Below are positions 26,801 to 36,124 of a stretch of 64,000 nucleotides of DNA, one piece after another; within the stretch, counting starts at the first letter, position 1; the number at the start of each line of letters is the position of its first letter. A program made the position numbers and the translations under genes. Origin of the DNA: Desertimonas flava (GTDB lineage Bacteria > Actinomycetota > Acidimicrobiia > Acidimicrobiales > Ilumatobacteraceae); assembly GCF_003426815.1 (NCBI RefSeq), contig NZ_QKYK01000009.1, positions 62,001 to 126,000 on the forward strand, in the 5' to 3' direction. The notes below the pieces were generated by a model. That model had not been told where the DNA came from and ran no database searches. It saw only the letters and a program-made list of their open reading frames with translations.

Positions 26801-28228
26801 TCAGCTGTCGAGGTTGGCCATCACGTGCTTGATGCGCGTGTAGTCCTCGAAGCCGTAGGACGACAGGTCCTTGCCGTACCCCGAGCGCTTGAAACCGCCG
26901 TGGGGCATCTCGGCGACGAGCGGGATGTGCGTGTTGATCCAGACGCAGCCGAAGTCGAGTCGCTTGGACATCCGCATCGCCCGGCCGAAATCCTTGGTCC
27001 ACACGCTCGACGCCAGGCCGTACTCCACACCGTTGGCCCACGCCACGGCCTCGTCCTCGTCGGTGAACGGCTGCACGGTGATGACCGGGCCGAAGATCTC
27101 GTTCTGGATCATCTCGTCGTCCTGACGCAGGTCGGCCACGACGGTCGGTGAGTAGAAGTAGCCGGCGTCGCGTGCGCGGCTTCCGCCGGCGACGACACGG
27201 GCATGGTCGGGCGTGCGGTCGAGGAACCCGCTGACCCGGTCGAGCTGATTGGCGTTGTTGAGCGGGCCGAACAGCACGTCCTCGTCGTCGGGGAGCCCCG
27301 TCTTGGTCCCCGACGCCTGCTCGCCGAGCGCGTCGACGAAGTCGGCGTAGATGCGGGGGCCGGCGAGCACGCGTGTGGCGGCGGTGCAGTCCTGACCGGC
27401 GTTGAAGTAGCCGGCGACGGCGATCGCCTCGGCGGCGGCGGCGAGGTCGGCGTCGTCGAACACGACGACCGGGGCCTTCCCGCCCAGCTCGAGGTGGACC
27501 CGCTTGAGCCCGGCCGCCGCACTGCCGGCCACCTCGACACCCGCGCGGACGGAGCCCGTGATCGACGCCATCGCCGGCGTCGGGTGCTCGATCATTCCGC
27601 GGCCGGTGTCGCGGTCGCCGCAGATGACGTTGAACACGCCCGGCGGCAGGAACTCGGCGGCGATCTCGGCGAGCAGCGTGGTGCTGGCCGGGGTGGTGTC
27701 ACTGGGCTTGAGCACCACGGTGTTGCCGGCGGCGATCGCCGGGGCGAACTTCCACACCGCCATCATCATCGGGTAGTTCCACGGAGCGACCTGGGCGCAC
27801 ACCCCCACGGGCTCGCGGCGGATGATCGACGTCATGTTCTCCATGTACTCGCCGGCGCTCTTGCCCTCGAGATGCCGGGCGGCGCCGGCGAAGAAGCGGA
27901 CCTGGTCGACCATCGGCGGGATCTCCTCCGACCGGGTGAGGGCAATCGGCTTGCCCGTGTTGGCGACCTCGGTGGCGATCAGCTCGTCGGCGCGGGCTTC
28001 CATCGCGTCGGCGATGCGCAGGAGGGCCAGGGACCGCTGCGACGGCGTGGCGTCACGCCACGCCGGGAAGGCGGCGGCCGCCGCCGCCATCGCCGCGTCG
28101 ATGTCGGCGCCCGACGACAACGGGGCGGTGGCGTACTGCTCGCCCGTGGTCGGATCGATCACGGGCGTCGTGCGACCGTCCGCGGCGTCGACGTGGGACC
28201 CGTTGACGAAGTTCTGAAAGGCCTTCAT
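26801..28228 (-). CDS. gamma-aminobutyraldehyde dehydrogenase (PatD/YdcW-like)
   Basis: 475 residues, ATG start. NAD(P)-dependent aldehyde dehydrogenase: Rossmann and substrate motifs [27 protein letters not shown], catalytic Glu in HLELGGKAP, catalytic Cys in [14 protein letters not shown]. The C-terminus [20 protein letters not shown] resembles the aminobutyraldehyde dehydrogenase YdcW/PatD, the second step of putrescine breakdown to GABA. E. coli ydcW likewise follows a pot-like transporter (ydcSTUV), which supports the assignment by context. It is probably the first gene of the polyamine operon. The putrescine aminotransferase is not in the window. Confidence 0.87.
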   Translation of the reverse strand: MKAFQNFVNGSHVDAADGRTTPVIDPTTGEQYATAPLSSGADIDAAMAAAAAAFPAWRDATPSQRSLALLRIADAMEARADELIATEVANTGKPIALTRSEEIPPMVDQVRFFAGAARHLEGKSAGEYMENMTSIIRREPVGVCAQVAPWNYPMMMAVWKFAPAIAAGNTVVLKPSDTTPASTTLLAEIAAEFLPPGVFNVICGDRDTGRGMIEHPTPAMASITGSVRAGVEVAGSAAAGLKRVHLELGGKAPVVVFDDADLAAAAEAIAVAGYFNAGQDCTAATRVLAGPRIYADFVDALGEQASGTKTGLPDDEDVLFGPLNNANQLDRVSGFLDRTPDHARVVAGGSRARDAGYFYSPTVVADLRQDDEMIQNEIFGPVITVQPFTDEDEAVAWANGVEYGLASSVWTKDFGRAMRMSKRLDFGCVWINTHIPLVAEMPHGGFKRSGYGKDLSSYGFEDYTRIKHVMANLDS

Positions 28229-28282
28229 GGACGAGTTGTAGCACGTCGTCGACCGTCCGGCTGCTGGGCCCTCCGCGACTCG

Positions 28283-29998
28283 TCAGGGGCCGGGTGGCGC
28301 GGTGCCCACCGGCTCGGTCGCCGGAGCGGGCGGCGGTTCGGTGGCCGGCACCGTTTCGGGCGGTGCCGGTGGTGGCACCACGATCGGGCTGTCGACGATG
28401 TCGAGGAGGCCGTTGGGCGCGGGGAGGTCGGGCGTCTCGATCAGCGCTCCGTTGATCGTCAGCGCCACGGGGTCGATGACGAGCAGGTCGTCGTTGAGCG
28501 TGCGGAACTCGGTGGGCGGATCGGTCGGCGTGAACAGCGTGATCGCGGGTACCGCTCCGGGCAGGAGGTGGGCGAGCACGAACCGTTCGAGCCGATCGGG
28601 ATCGGCTTGGATCGCCGGCCACTCGGCGAGGGCCGTGAGCGCGTCGTTCGTCGGGACCAGGGCCGTCAGCTGCGGGTGCTCCGGGTCGAGACCGGTCAGC
28701 AGGTCCACGAGACCGGCCGACTGCACGGCACCGGCGAACTGCGTCAGCAGCGGGTCGGTGCTGACGATCTCCCACAGGGACTCGGCGGCGACGATCGTCG
28801 TCGTCGTGGTGGTCGGCGGCAGCGTCGTCGTGCTGGTCGATGTGGTGGTCGTCGGCGGCTCCGTCGTCGTGGTCGGCGGCAGCGTCGTCGTGCTGGTCGA
28901 CGTGGTGGTCGTCGGCGGCTCCGTCGTCGTGGTTGGCGGCAGCGTCGTCGACGTGGTCGTCGACGTGGTCGTCGTCGGCGGCAGCGTCGTCGACGTGGTC
29001 GTCGACGTGGTGGTCGTCGGCGGCAGCGTCGTCGACGTGGTCGTCGTGGACGTGGTTGTCGTGGTCGTCGACGTGGTCGTCGTCGGCGGCAGCGTCGTCG
29101 ATGTGGTCGTCGACGTGGTCGTGGTCGGCGGCAACGTGGTGGTCGTGGTGGTCGACGTCGTCGGCGCCAACGTCGTGGACGTGGACGTCGTGGACGTGGA
29201 CGTGGTCGTCGTGGACGTCGTGGTCGTCGATGTCGTCGTCGTCGTGGTCGTCGACGTGGTCGAACCGGTGGGCGTCGTCGTCGTGGTCGTCGTGGTGGTG
29301 GTCGTCGTGGTGGTGGTGGTGGTCGGGGGCAGGCCGGTGATCAGCGTGTCGACGAACTCCGGGACGAGGTCGACGAGCAGTTCGGCGACCGAGCGCTGCG
29401 CGCCACCCGTGAGCACCAAGCCGAGCACGAACCCTTCCCGGTGCCAGAGGGCCAGGCACCGCCCACCTTCGCAGCGTCCGGCGATCTCGCCACCGATGGT
29501 CGGCGGCTCGACGCGCACGACGTTGCCGACGCCGAAGCGCCGGGCGACGCGGTCGAAGTCCAGTCCCGACGCGGCGTCGAACCGGGAGATGTCGAGGGCG
29601 AACAGTGACAGCCCGTCCGCAGCGGGCGTCGCCATGCAGTTGACCACGGTCACCCTGTCGCCGGTGTCGGAGTGGAGCTCGGCGTCGACCCGGGCGAACC
29701 CGTACCAGGCGGTGAAGTCGGTGCGAAGGTCCGTCCCGACGGCGGCGGCCACGGCGACCAGCTCCTCGGGTGTGACCAGCGGGCAACGCGGGCCGGTCGC
29801 CGGCGCGTCGGACCCGGCGGGCAGTGGCGGGTTGGCGGACACGAAGTCAGCCAGCTCGGCCTTCGCTCGGCCGATGTCGAAGACCGCCGACGCCGTGGAC
29901 GGCGTGAGCGCGGCGACGCCGACGAGGCCGATCCCCACCGCCGCAGCGGCGAGCGCGGCGACCGTCCGGAACGGCCGCTGGAACGAGGAAGTACGCAT
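28283..29998 (-). CDS. secreted four-Cys domain protein with Thr-rich stalk and fasciclin (FAS1) domain
   Basis: 571 residues. Signal peptide 1-38 (ends STASA). Residues 39-220 form an unrecognised domain with Cys72, Cys121, Cys176 and Cys181 that is shared with the proteins at 30002-31198 and 50378-52240 (common stretch VARRFGV...GGEIAGRC). Residues about 222-400 are an almost pure Thr/Ser/Pro stalk with TTTLPPTTTT repeats, probably surface-exposed and possibly glycosylated. Residues about 405-540 match a FAS1 adhesion domain (LTALVPTNDALTAL, FVLAHLLPG, LTINGALIETPDL). A Pro-rich tail ends the protein. Three nt after its upstream neighbour, so in one operon with it. A cell-surface adhesive role is inferred. 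Confidence 0.82.
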   Translation of the reverse strand: MRTSSFQRPFRTVAALAAAAVGIGLVGVAALTPSTASAVFDIGRAKAELADFVSANPPLPAGSDAPATGPRCPLVTPEELVAVAAAVGTDLRTDFTAWYGFARVDAELHSDTGDRVTVVNCMATPAADGLSLFALDISRFDAASGLDFDRVARRFGVGNVVRVEPPTIGGEIAGRCEGGRCLALWHREGFVLGLVLTGGAQRSVAELLVDLVPEFVDTLITGLPPTTTTTTTTTTTTTTTTTPTGSTTSTTTTTTTSTTTTSTTTTSTSTTSTSTTLAPTTSTTTTTTLPPTTTTSTTTSTTLPPTTTTSTTTTTTSTTTTSTTLPPTTTTSTTTSTTLPPTTTTSTTTSTTLPPTTTTEPPTTTTSTSTTTLPPTTTTEPPTTTTSTSTTTLPPTTTTTTIVAAESLWEIVSTDPLLTQFAGAVQSAGLVDLLTGLDPEHPQLTALVPTNDALTALAEWPAIQADPDRLERFVLAHLLPGAVPAITLFTPTDPPTEFRTLNDDLLVIDPVALTINGALIETPDLPAPNGLLDIVDSPIVVPPPAPPETVPATEPPPAPATEPVGTAPPGP

Positions 29999-30001
29999 CG
30001 G

Positions 30002-31198
30002 TCAGATCCCGAGCGCCGCCTGGGTCTGGCGGCCGGCCCTTCCGTCCACGATGATCCCGGCGCCGGTCTGGAAGTCGACGACCGCCGCGGTCGTCAGCGG
30101 CCCGTACGTCCCGTCGATCGGCAACTCGTAGCCGAGGGCGACGAGTGCGACCTGGAGGCCCGTCACCCGCTGGCCGGTGCTGCCGGGGGCCATCGACCCG
30201 CCGCGCAGCGTGCGGGCGTCCGAATCGCAAGGCTGTACCAACTCCTGGGCCGTCACGCCCGTCATGCCGAGCACGGCGAAGTTCTCGGCGCAGGCGTGAT
30301 CGACGAGGCCGTTGTGCTTCCAACCGTCGTTGTCGATGTGGAACACATCGGACGTGAGGCACCCGGTGTCGGTGGGGCACGGCGTGCTGTTGCCGACCGC
30401 CCACCCGTCGTTGCACACAGGCTCGGCGAGCAGGGTGATCCCGGTGTCGGCAGCGATCGCCGCCGCGGTGCACTCGGCGGGCGCGCCGCGGATGACGGCG
30501 AGCTCGTCGAGGAGCTGCGGCACGGCCGCGGTCATCACCGTCGACGCCGACGAGGGCCCGACCCCCGCCGCCGGGCCTTCCAGTGTCATCCCGATGACGA
30601 GCCGGTTCGACTGCCAGATCACCACGCACGAGCCCGTGCTCGCCGCAGTGAGACAACTCCCGGCCATCTGGCCGCCGAGGCCGGCCGGCTGCACGGGCAG
30701 GACCGGCTCCACGCCGTACCGCCGGGCGACGTCGGAGAACGACACGCCGTCCCGCAGGGTCACGGCGAACAGTGTCGGCCGGGTGACCGAGCCGTCACCG
30801 GGCCGGCTCGTCGAGCACGTGATCACCGGGAGGCCACCGACCTGACCCACCGGCGTGGATGCCGGCCGGAGTTCGGGCTCGGAGGTGGTGACGGCGGACC
30901 ACGGATCGAGCTGCGCCTGCAGCCCGCCGGCCGACGCCGCGGCATTCATCACGTCGGTGCTGGCCACCGGACAGGCGGGCGCGGTGGGCGCCGCGGTGTC
31001 GGGCGGGTTGGCGCCGACGTACCGAGCGAGCCGGATCTTCGCCGCGTCGATGGCCAGCTGACGCGAGAACTCGAACGTGCTCGGTCCGCCATCGGGGGGC
31101 ACGGCGGCGTGCGTGCTCACCGCCGGCAGCAAACCGAGGACGGCGGCGACCACCACCGCCGCGATGCCCGAAACCAGCCGGCCTCTCGACCTGCCCAT
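30002..31198 (-). CDS. secreted four-Cys domain protein with C-terminal peptidoglycan-binding domain
   Basis: 398 residues from the ATG preceded by a good ribosome site (AGGAGG, 6 nt upstream). Signal peptide about 1-31. Residues 45-235 carry the shared domain with Cys76, Cys128, Cys182 and Cys191 and the stretch DVARRYGV...GGQMAGSC. A middle part has six further cysteines (VCNDGWAVGN, CPTDTGCLTSD, HACAENFAV, VQPCDSDA). Residues about 338-398 are a PG_binding_1 domain (VTGLQVALVALGYELPIDGTYG, VVDFQTGAGIIVDGRAG), so the protein should attach to the cell wall. First gene of the pair with the FAS1 protein; divergent from ald. Confidence 0.82.
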   Translation of the reverse strand: MGRSRGRLVSGIAAVVVAAVLGLLPAVSTHAAVPPDGGPSTFEFSRQLAIDAAKIRLARYVGANPPDTAAPTAPACPVASTDVMNAAASAGGLQAQLDPWSAVTTSEPELRPASTPVGQVGGLPVITCSTSRPGDGSVTRPTLFAVTLRDGVSFSDVARRYGVEPVLPVQPAGLGGQMAGSCLTAASTGSCVVIWQSNRLVIGMTLEGPAAGVGPSSASTVMTAAVPQLLDELAVIRGAPAECTAAAIAADTGITLLAEPVCNDGWAVGNSTPCPTDTGCLTSDVFHIDNDGWKHNGLVDHACAENFAVLGMTGVTAQELVQPCDSDARTLRGGSMAPGSTGQRVTGLQVALVALGYELPIDGTYGPLTTAAVVDFQTGAGIIVDGRAGRQTQAALGI

Positions 31199-31389
31199 GT
31201 GTGCCTCCTGGATTCGATCCGACCCGTCGGCGGCCACCCGCACGCCCTGCCCGTCGGGCGCCGCCTCGGCCCCGGACAGGCACGCTAGATCGCCATCTTG
31301 CCCCGCGGATCGCGGCGACGACGAATGTCGCCGAACTGTAAGAGAGCTGTCGCACGCCCCGGTCCGGGCCGCCCTCTACAGTACGGCCC

Positions 31390-32541
31390 ATGACGTCCGC
31401 GGAACGCCCGATCCGAACAGCCGCCATCACGACCGTCGGCGTTCCGAAGGAGGTCAAGACGGCCGAGCACCGCGTGGCGATGACCCCCGACGGCGTCCGC
31501 GAGCTCGAACGCAACGGCATCAACGTCTACGTCGAGGCCGGCGCCGGCGAGGGCGCCTCGATCAGCGATGCCGACTACGTCGCGGCGGGTGCGGACATCG
31601 TCCCCACCGCAGCCGACGCGTGGTCACAACAGATGGTGGTGAAGGTCAAAGAGCCCAAACCGGAAGAGTTCCAGTTCCTCCGCGACGACCTCGTGCTCTT
31701 CACCTACCTGCACCTCGCCGCCTACCCCGCCGTCGCCCAGGCCCTCATCGATGCCAAGACGACGTCGCTGGCCTACGAGACGGTGCAGCTCGCCAACGGC
31801 GCGCTGCCGCTGCTCGCGCCGATGAGCGAGGTCGCCGGCCGCCTCGCCCCCCAGATGGGCGCCCACTTCCTCGAGCGCCACAACGGCGGCCGCGGGATGC
31901 TGATGGGCGGAGCACCGGGCGTCCGTCCGGCCAAGGTCGTGGTGCTCGGCGCCGGCAACGTCGGCTGGAACGCGGCGTGGATCGCCGCCGGCATGGAGGC
32001 CGAGGTGGTGCTGATCGACAAGAACCTCGATCGCTTGCGGTGGGTCGACCAGATCCACCGCGGTCGCATCATGACGCTGGCCTCGAACCGGGGTGCCATC
32101 GAGCGCAGCGTGGCCGATGCCGACCTGGTGATCGGGGCCGTCCTGGTCGCCGGGGGACGCGCTCCGGTCGTCGTCAGCGAGGACATGGTCAGGTCGATGA
32201 AGCAGCGCGCCGTCATCGTCGACGTTGCCGTCGACCAGGGCGGATGCATCGAGACGATCCGGGAGACCACGCACGACGAGCCGGTCTACGAGCTGCACGG
32301 CGTCGTCCACTACGCCGTCGGCAACATGCCCGGCGCCGTCCCGCACACGAGCACCTACGCGCTCACCAACGCGACGCTCCCCTACCTGCAGGACGTCGCC
32401 GTCCACGGCCCGGCCGCCGCGGCGCGGAAGGATCCGGCGATCGCCTTCGGCGTCAACACCGTGGGCGGGGCCGTGACCAACGAGCCGGTGGCCGAGTTCC
32501 TCGGCTGCGACTCCGTCGATCCGCTCGACGCCCTGTCGTGA
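31390..32541 (+). CDS. ald: alanine dehydrogenase
   Basis: 383 residues, ATG start. Catalyses the NAD-dependent interconversion of alanine with pyruvate and ammonia. Substrate-binding N-terminal part: VGVPKEVKTAEHRVAMTP (Arg and Lys contact pyruvate), and the catalytic-His region FTYLHLAAYP. The NAD loop is VVVLGAGNVGWNAAWIAAGM. The C-terminal NMPGAVPHTSTYALTNATLPYL is diagnostic. A ten-residue N-terminal extension precedes the usual start. Divergent from the secreted-protein operon (191-nt gap). Confidence 0.95.
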   Translation: MTSAERPIRTAAITTVGVPKEVKTAEHRVAMTPDGVRELERNGINVYVEAGAGEGASISDADYVAAGADIVPTAADAWSQQMVVKVKEPKPEEFQFLRDDLVLFTYLHLAAYPAVAQALIDAKTTSLAYETVQLANGALPLLAPMSEVAGRLAPQMGAHFLERHNGGRGMLMGGAPGVRPAKVVVLGAGNVGWNAAWIAAGMEAEVVLIDKNLDRLRWVDQIHRGRIMTLASNRGAIERSVADADLVIGAVLVAGGRAPVVVSEDMVRSMKQRAVIVDVAVDQGGCIETIRETTHDEPVYELHGVVHYAVGNMPGAVPHTSTYALTNATLPYLQDVAVHGPAAAARKDPAIAFGVNTVGGAVTNEPVAEFLGCDSVDPLDALS

Positions 32542-32589
32542 CCGCAGTGGGCTCCGGCGAGCCCACAACACCTGGGACCGCCCGGCCGG

Positions 32590-34374
32590 TCAGTCGTACA
32601 TCGACTCGAAGTGGTCGGTGTGGTTGGCGTACACCACGTTGCGCTTGAGCTTCAACGACGGCGTGAGCTCACCGGACTCGACGCTGAAGTCGTGGCCGAG
32701 GATGGTGAACTTCTTGATCTGCTCGACCCGGGCGTAGTTGGCGTTCGCCGCGTCGAGGTCGGCCTGGATGAGCGCGATCAGCTCAGGGTTGGTGGCGAGC
32801 GAGGCGAGATCGGGATCGAGGCCCTGGGCGGTGGCCCACGGGATCACGACCTCGGCGTCGAGCGTGATCAGGGCCACGGGGTAGGGCTTGCGGTCGGCGA
32901 ACATCACGGCCTGCGAGATCCACCGCGAACGCCGCAGGTCGCCTTCGAGGTTGGCCGGCGTGAGGTTCTTGCCGCCCGCGGTGATGATGATGTCCTTCTT
33001 GCGGCCGGTGATGAACACGTAGCCGTCCTCGTCGATCGAGCCGAGGTCGCCGGTCCGCAGGTAGCCGTCGGGCGTGAGCGCCTCGTCGGTGGCCTCGGGG
33101 TTGCGCCAGTACTCCTTGAGCAGCATCGGGCCGGCCATCTCGATCTCGCCGTCGATGGCGATGCGGATGTCGCTGCCGGCGACCGGGCGGCCGATCGAGC
33201 CGAAGCGATGGGCCGCCGGCAGGTTGACCGTGCCGATCCCGGTGGTCTCCGACATCCCCCATCCCTCCATCACCGGGACACCGGTGGCGTAGAAGAAGCG
33301 CAGGATCTCGGGGGCGATCGGCGCGGCACCGGAGATCGCCAGCTTGACGTTGCCGCCGAAGATCCCGCGCACCAGCGGGAACAGTTCGGTGTCGGATCTT
33401 TCGAAGATCGCCTCGTCCTCGGGCGAGACCGGCTCGCCGGTGATGCGGGCCTCCCGGACGCGAACGCCGACCTCGATCGCCGTCGCCACCTCGTCGGCCC
33501 GCTCGGGCGGGATCATGCCCATCGCTGCGGCGTACACCTTCTCGAAGATCCGCGGCACCGAGGGCAGGACGGTCGGCTTCACCTGGCTCAGCTCGGTGAC
33601 GATCTGTGCCGGGTCGCCGCCCCAGAACGAGAGCGTGCCACCGATCTCGAGGGCCACGGCCATGACGAGCTGAGCGAAGACGTGGGCGAGCGGGAGGTAG
33701 AGGTACACGGAGTCACCGGGCTCGAACAGCTGCATCTCCACGGCGGCGTGGCGACCGGCGGCGAAGCCGGCGTTGGCGAGGGCGACGCCCTTGGGCCGGC
33801 CGGTGGTGCCCGACGTGTAGACGATCAGGCAGACGTCGTCGGGCCCGACTGCCGCGGCGCGCCGGTCGAGCTCGCTCCGATCTGCGACGCCACGCCCCAC
33901 TGACGCCAGCTCGTCGAGGGTGATCGCCCCCGGCGCCGAGCCGTCGATGAGCACGACCGTGCGGAGGTCGGGCAGCGCCCCACGCACCGACTCGATCTTG
34001 GTGAGCTGCGCCGGGGTCTCGCACACGATCGCCACGGCGCCGGAGTCGGAGAGGACCCATTCGCACTCGTCGGCCGAGTTCGACGAATAGACCGGCACCA
34101 CGATGGCTCCGGCCGCGCTGATGGCGAGGTCGGCGAGCATGAACTCGAAGCGGGTCTCGGCGAGGATGGCCACGCGGTCGCCGACACCGATCCCGAGATC
34201 GACGAGACCGAGCGCCACGTCACCCACCCGTCGCCAGAGCTCGTCGTACGACACGGTCTGCCACTCGCCCTCACGCTGGTACGAGGCGGCGGTCCGCGAC
34301 CCGTATCGAACCGCCGAGACGGCGGCGAGGGCCGCCATCGTGTCGTTGCGGTCAGCTGCCACGTCACCCGTCAT
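32590..34374 (-). CDS. long-chain fatty-acid-CoA ligase (FadD15-like)
   Basis: 594 residues, ATG start. ANL-superfamily enzyme that activates fatty acids via acyl-AMP to acyl-CoA. Motifs: P-loop IVYTSGTTGRPKGVAL, VMEGWGMSETTG (A5), YLRTGDLGSIDEDGYVFI (A7-A8) and the C-terminal ITGRKKDIIITAGGKNLTP; the catalytic Lys is near the end (LTPSLKLKRNVV). The layout matches FadD15/FACS of Actinobacteria. 36 nt downstream of murF on the same strand, so co-transcription is possible. It could supply acyl-CoA to the reductase and acyltransferase 4-10 kb away, which is inference only. Confidence 0.92.
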   Translation of the reverse strand: MTGDVAADRNDTMAALAAVSAVRYGSRTAASYQREGEWQTVSYDELWRRVGDVALGLVDLGIGVGDRVAILAETRFEFMLADLAISAAGAIVVPVYSSNSADECEWVLSDSGAVAIVCETPAQLTKIESVRGALPDLRTVVLIDGSAPGAITLDELASVGRGVADRSELDRRAAAVGPDDVCLIVYTSGTTGRPKGVALANAGFAAGRHAAVEMQLFEPGDSVYLYLPLAHVFAQLVMAVALEIGGTLSFWGGDPAQIVTELSQVKPTVLPSVPRIFEKVYAAAMGMIPPERADEVATAIEVGVRVREARITGEPVSPEDEAIFERSDTELFPLVRGIFGGNVKLAISGAAPIAPEILRFFYATGVPVMEGWGMSETTGIGTVNLPAAHRFGSIGRPVAGSDIRIAIDGEIEMAGPMLLKEYWRNPEATDEALTPDGYLRTGDLGSIDEDGYVFITGRKKDIIITAGGKNLTPANLEGDLRRSRWISQAVMFADRKPYPVALITLDAEVVIPWATAQGLDPDLASLATNPELIALIQADLDAANANYARVEQIKKFTILGHDFSVESGELTPSLKLKRNVVYANHTDHFESMYD

Positions 34375-34410
34375 GACGGTGACGGTAGCGCTGTACGAAC
34401 GGGACTCGAT

Positions 34411-35733
34411 TCAGCGATTGCGGGCCAGCAGCTCGGCGGCCACGGCCTGCAGACCACCGACGAGACTGGCCTTCACGACCACGGCGGTGCCGCGGCCGAT
34501 CGGACCGACCGCCTCGATGGGATCATCGACCGGTGGGCGGCCGTAGAGGTCGGTGCCGACAGGGACGAGCTCGATGCCGAGGGCGGTGGCGAGTCCGGCG
34601 ATCTCGGCATGACCGGACGCCGGATCGTCGAGCTCCGCCATCACACCGAGCACGGCGATGCGGCGCTCGGCGGGGATCGCCACCAGCGACTGCAACGACG
34701 CGCGCATCGACGTGGGATTGGCGTTGTAGGCGTCGTTCACCAGCACGCCGCCCGAGTTCAAGCGGTGCACGGTCATGCGGCCGGGCGACAACGTGGCCCG
34801 TTCCAACCCGGAGATCGCCGTGGCCAGGTCGACGCCCACGCTCCCCGCGGCGGCCAGGGCCGCGGCGGCGTTCCCGGCCATGTGACGACCGGACACGGCG
34901 AGGCGGGCGGTGCCGTCTCCCCACGGTGTGACCACCCTGATCGTCGGCCGGGCCAGCTCGTCCAGTTCGACGGCAACGACGCGCACGTCGCTCGCCGGTG
35001 ACTCGCCGAACGTGACGACGCGGGCGTCGGTACGGCCCGCCATCGCCAGCACGTGGGCGTCGTCGGCGTTGAGCACCGCCGTCCCGGTCGCCGGCAGGGC
35101 TTCCACGAGCTCGCCCTTGGCACGGGCGACGCCGTCGAGGCCACCGACCATCGCGGTGTGTGCCGCGGCGACGGCGGTGACGATCCCGATCGTCGGCGGG
35201 GCGATCGCACACAGGCGAGCGATCTCGCCGAAGCCGCGCATCCCCATCTCGACGATCAGCACCTCGGTGTCGTCGGGTGCGTTGAGCACGGTGACGGGCA
35301 AGCCCTGCTCGTTGTTGAAGCTGCGCTCGTTGGCCGTCGTCCTCCGACCGGCGCCGATGGCCGACGCGGCGAGGTCCTTGGTGCTCGTCTTGCCGACGCT
35401 GCCGGTGACACCGACGATCATCGTCCCGGCACCCGACGGGTCGCCGAGGCGCCGGGCCCCCCACGCGGCGAGATCCATCAGCGCGGCCGCGGTGTCGGCC
35501 ACCTCGATGGCCGGGCCCTCGGCGACGATGCCCCTCGAGGTGAGGTACGCCGCAGCGCCGGCGCTCACGGCAGCCCCGGCGAAGTCGTGGCCGTCGCGCT
35601 CGGCGACGATGGGGACGAACAGCTGCCCGGCCCCGATCGACCGGGAATCGAACGATGCTCCGGTCAGCTCGACGTCGTCGCCGACGAGGCGCCCGCCGGT
35701 GGCCGAGGCGACCTCGGAGCTACGGAACCGCAT
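34411..35733 (-). CDS. murF: UDP-N-acetylmuramoyl-tripeptide:D-alanyl-D-alanine ligase MurF
   Basis: 440 residues from the ATG giving MRFRSSEVASATGGRLVG. Adds D-Ala-D-Ala to UDP-MurNAc-tripeptide in the cytosol. Mur-ligase ATP loop GVTGSVGKTSTKDLAASA, then TANERSFNNEQGLPVTVLNA, EMGMRGFGEIARL, and the C-terminal domain NDAYNANPTSMRASLQSL, all MurF-specific. The open frame upstream of the start runs through the repeat element and into ddl on the other strand and is not real. Divergent from ddl, which makes its D-Ala-D-Ala substrate: a functional pair. Confidence 0.95.
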   Translation of the reverse strand: MRFRSSEVASATGGRLVGDDVELTGASFDSRSIGAGQLFVPIVAERDGHDFAGAAVSAGAAAYLTSRGIVAEGPAIEVADTAAALMDLAAWGARRLGDPSGAGTMIVGVTGSVGKTSTKDLAASAIGAGRRTTANERSFNNEQGLPVTVLNAPDDTEVLIVEMGMRGFGEIARLCAIAPPTIGIVTAVAAAHTAMVGGLDGVARAKGELVEALPATGTAVLNADDAHVLAMAGRTDARVVTFGESPASDVRVVAVELDELARPTIRVVTPWGDGTARLAVSGRHMAGNAAAALAAAGSVGVDLATAISGLERATLSPGRMTVHRLNSGGVLVNDAYNANPTSMRASLQSLVAIPAERRIAVLGVMAELDDPASGHAEIAGLATALGIELVPVGTDLYGRPPVDDPIEAVGPIGRGTAVVVKASLVGGLQAVAAELLARNR

Positions 35734-35780
35734 TCCCGAGACGGTACCGCCCCGTCCTCCGCGTCGGGAGTCCCCCGCTC

Positions 35781-36079
35781 GCGCCTGACGGGATGTGCCA
35801 GGAGGGTGAGCGGAGAGGGCATGTAGTTGTCGGTGAGACGGTGGGTCGCCTCGGGGACACCTCAGGCACGGACGGGACGGTACATACCCCACCGAAGCGT
35901 CCGGTATTTGCCCTCCGGTCGGGCGAGCCGAGTGGCCGGTCACCGCCAGGTACGAACGGGAGGGCAAGTACCCCACCGAAGCGTCCGGTATGTACCCTCC
36001 GGTTGGGTCGGGCGAGCCGGGTGGCCCTCCGCCTGGCACGGCCTTTCCGCTCACCGCCCAGGCACATCCCGTCAGACGC
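35781..36079. repeat. 299-bp element with terminal inverted repeats and an internal duplication (MITE-like)
   Basis: The ends are inverted copies: 35786-35814 and the complement of 36046-36074 match at 26 of 29 positions (TGACGGGATGTGCC...GGTGAGCGGA), with similarity extending to about 34-45 nt. Inside, a 53-58 nt direct repeat (35885-35937 and 35969-36026, containing CACCGAAGCGTCCGGTAT) is duplicated. The element fills the murF-ddl divergent gap, ending 47 nt from murF and 45 nt from ddl. No ORF. Either a mini transposable element or a duplicated symmetric regulatory region. Confidence 0.75.
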
Positions 36080-36124
36080 TGGTGCCGCGGTCGGAGAGCA
36101 GGCCGGCAAGTACCGTTGGCACCC

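Noticed and set aside
28795-29335. Highly repetitive GTCGTCG-type region considered as a CRISPR or satellite array
   Set aside because: It encodes the Thr/Ser/Pro stalk of the FAS1 protein in frame; no constant repeat with unique spacers.
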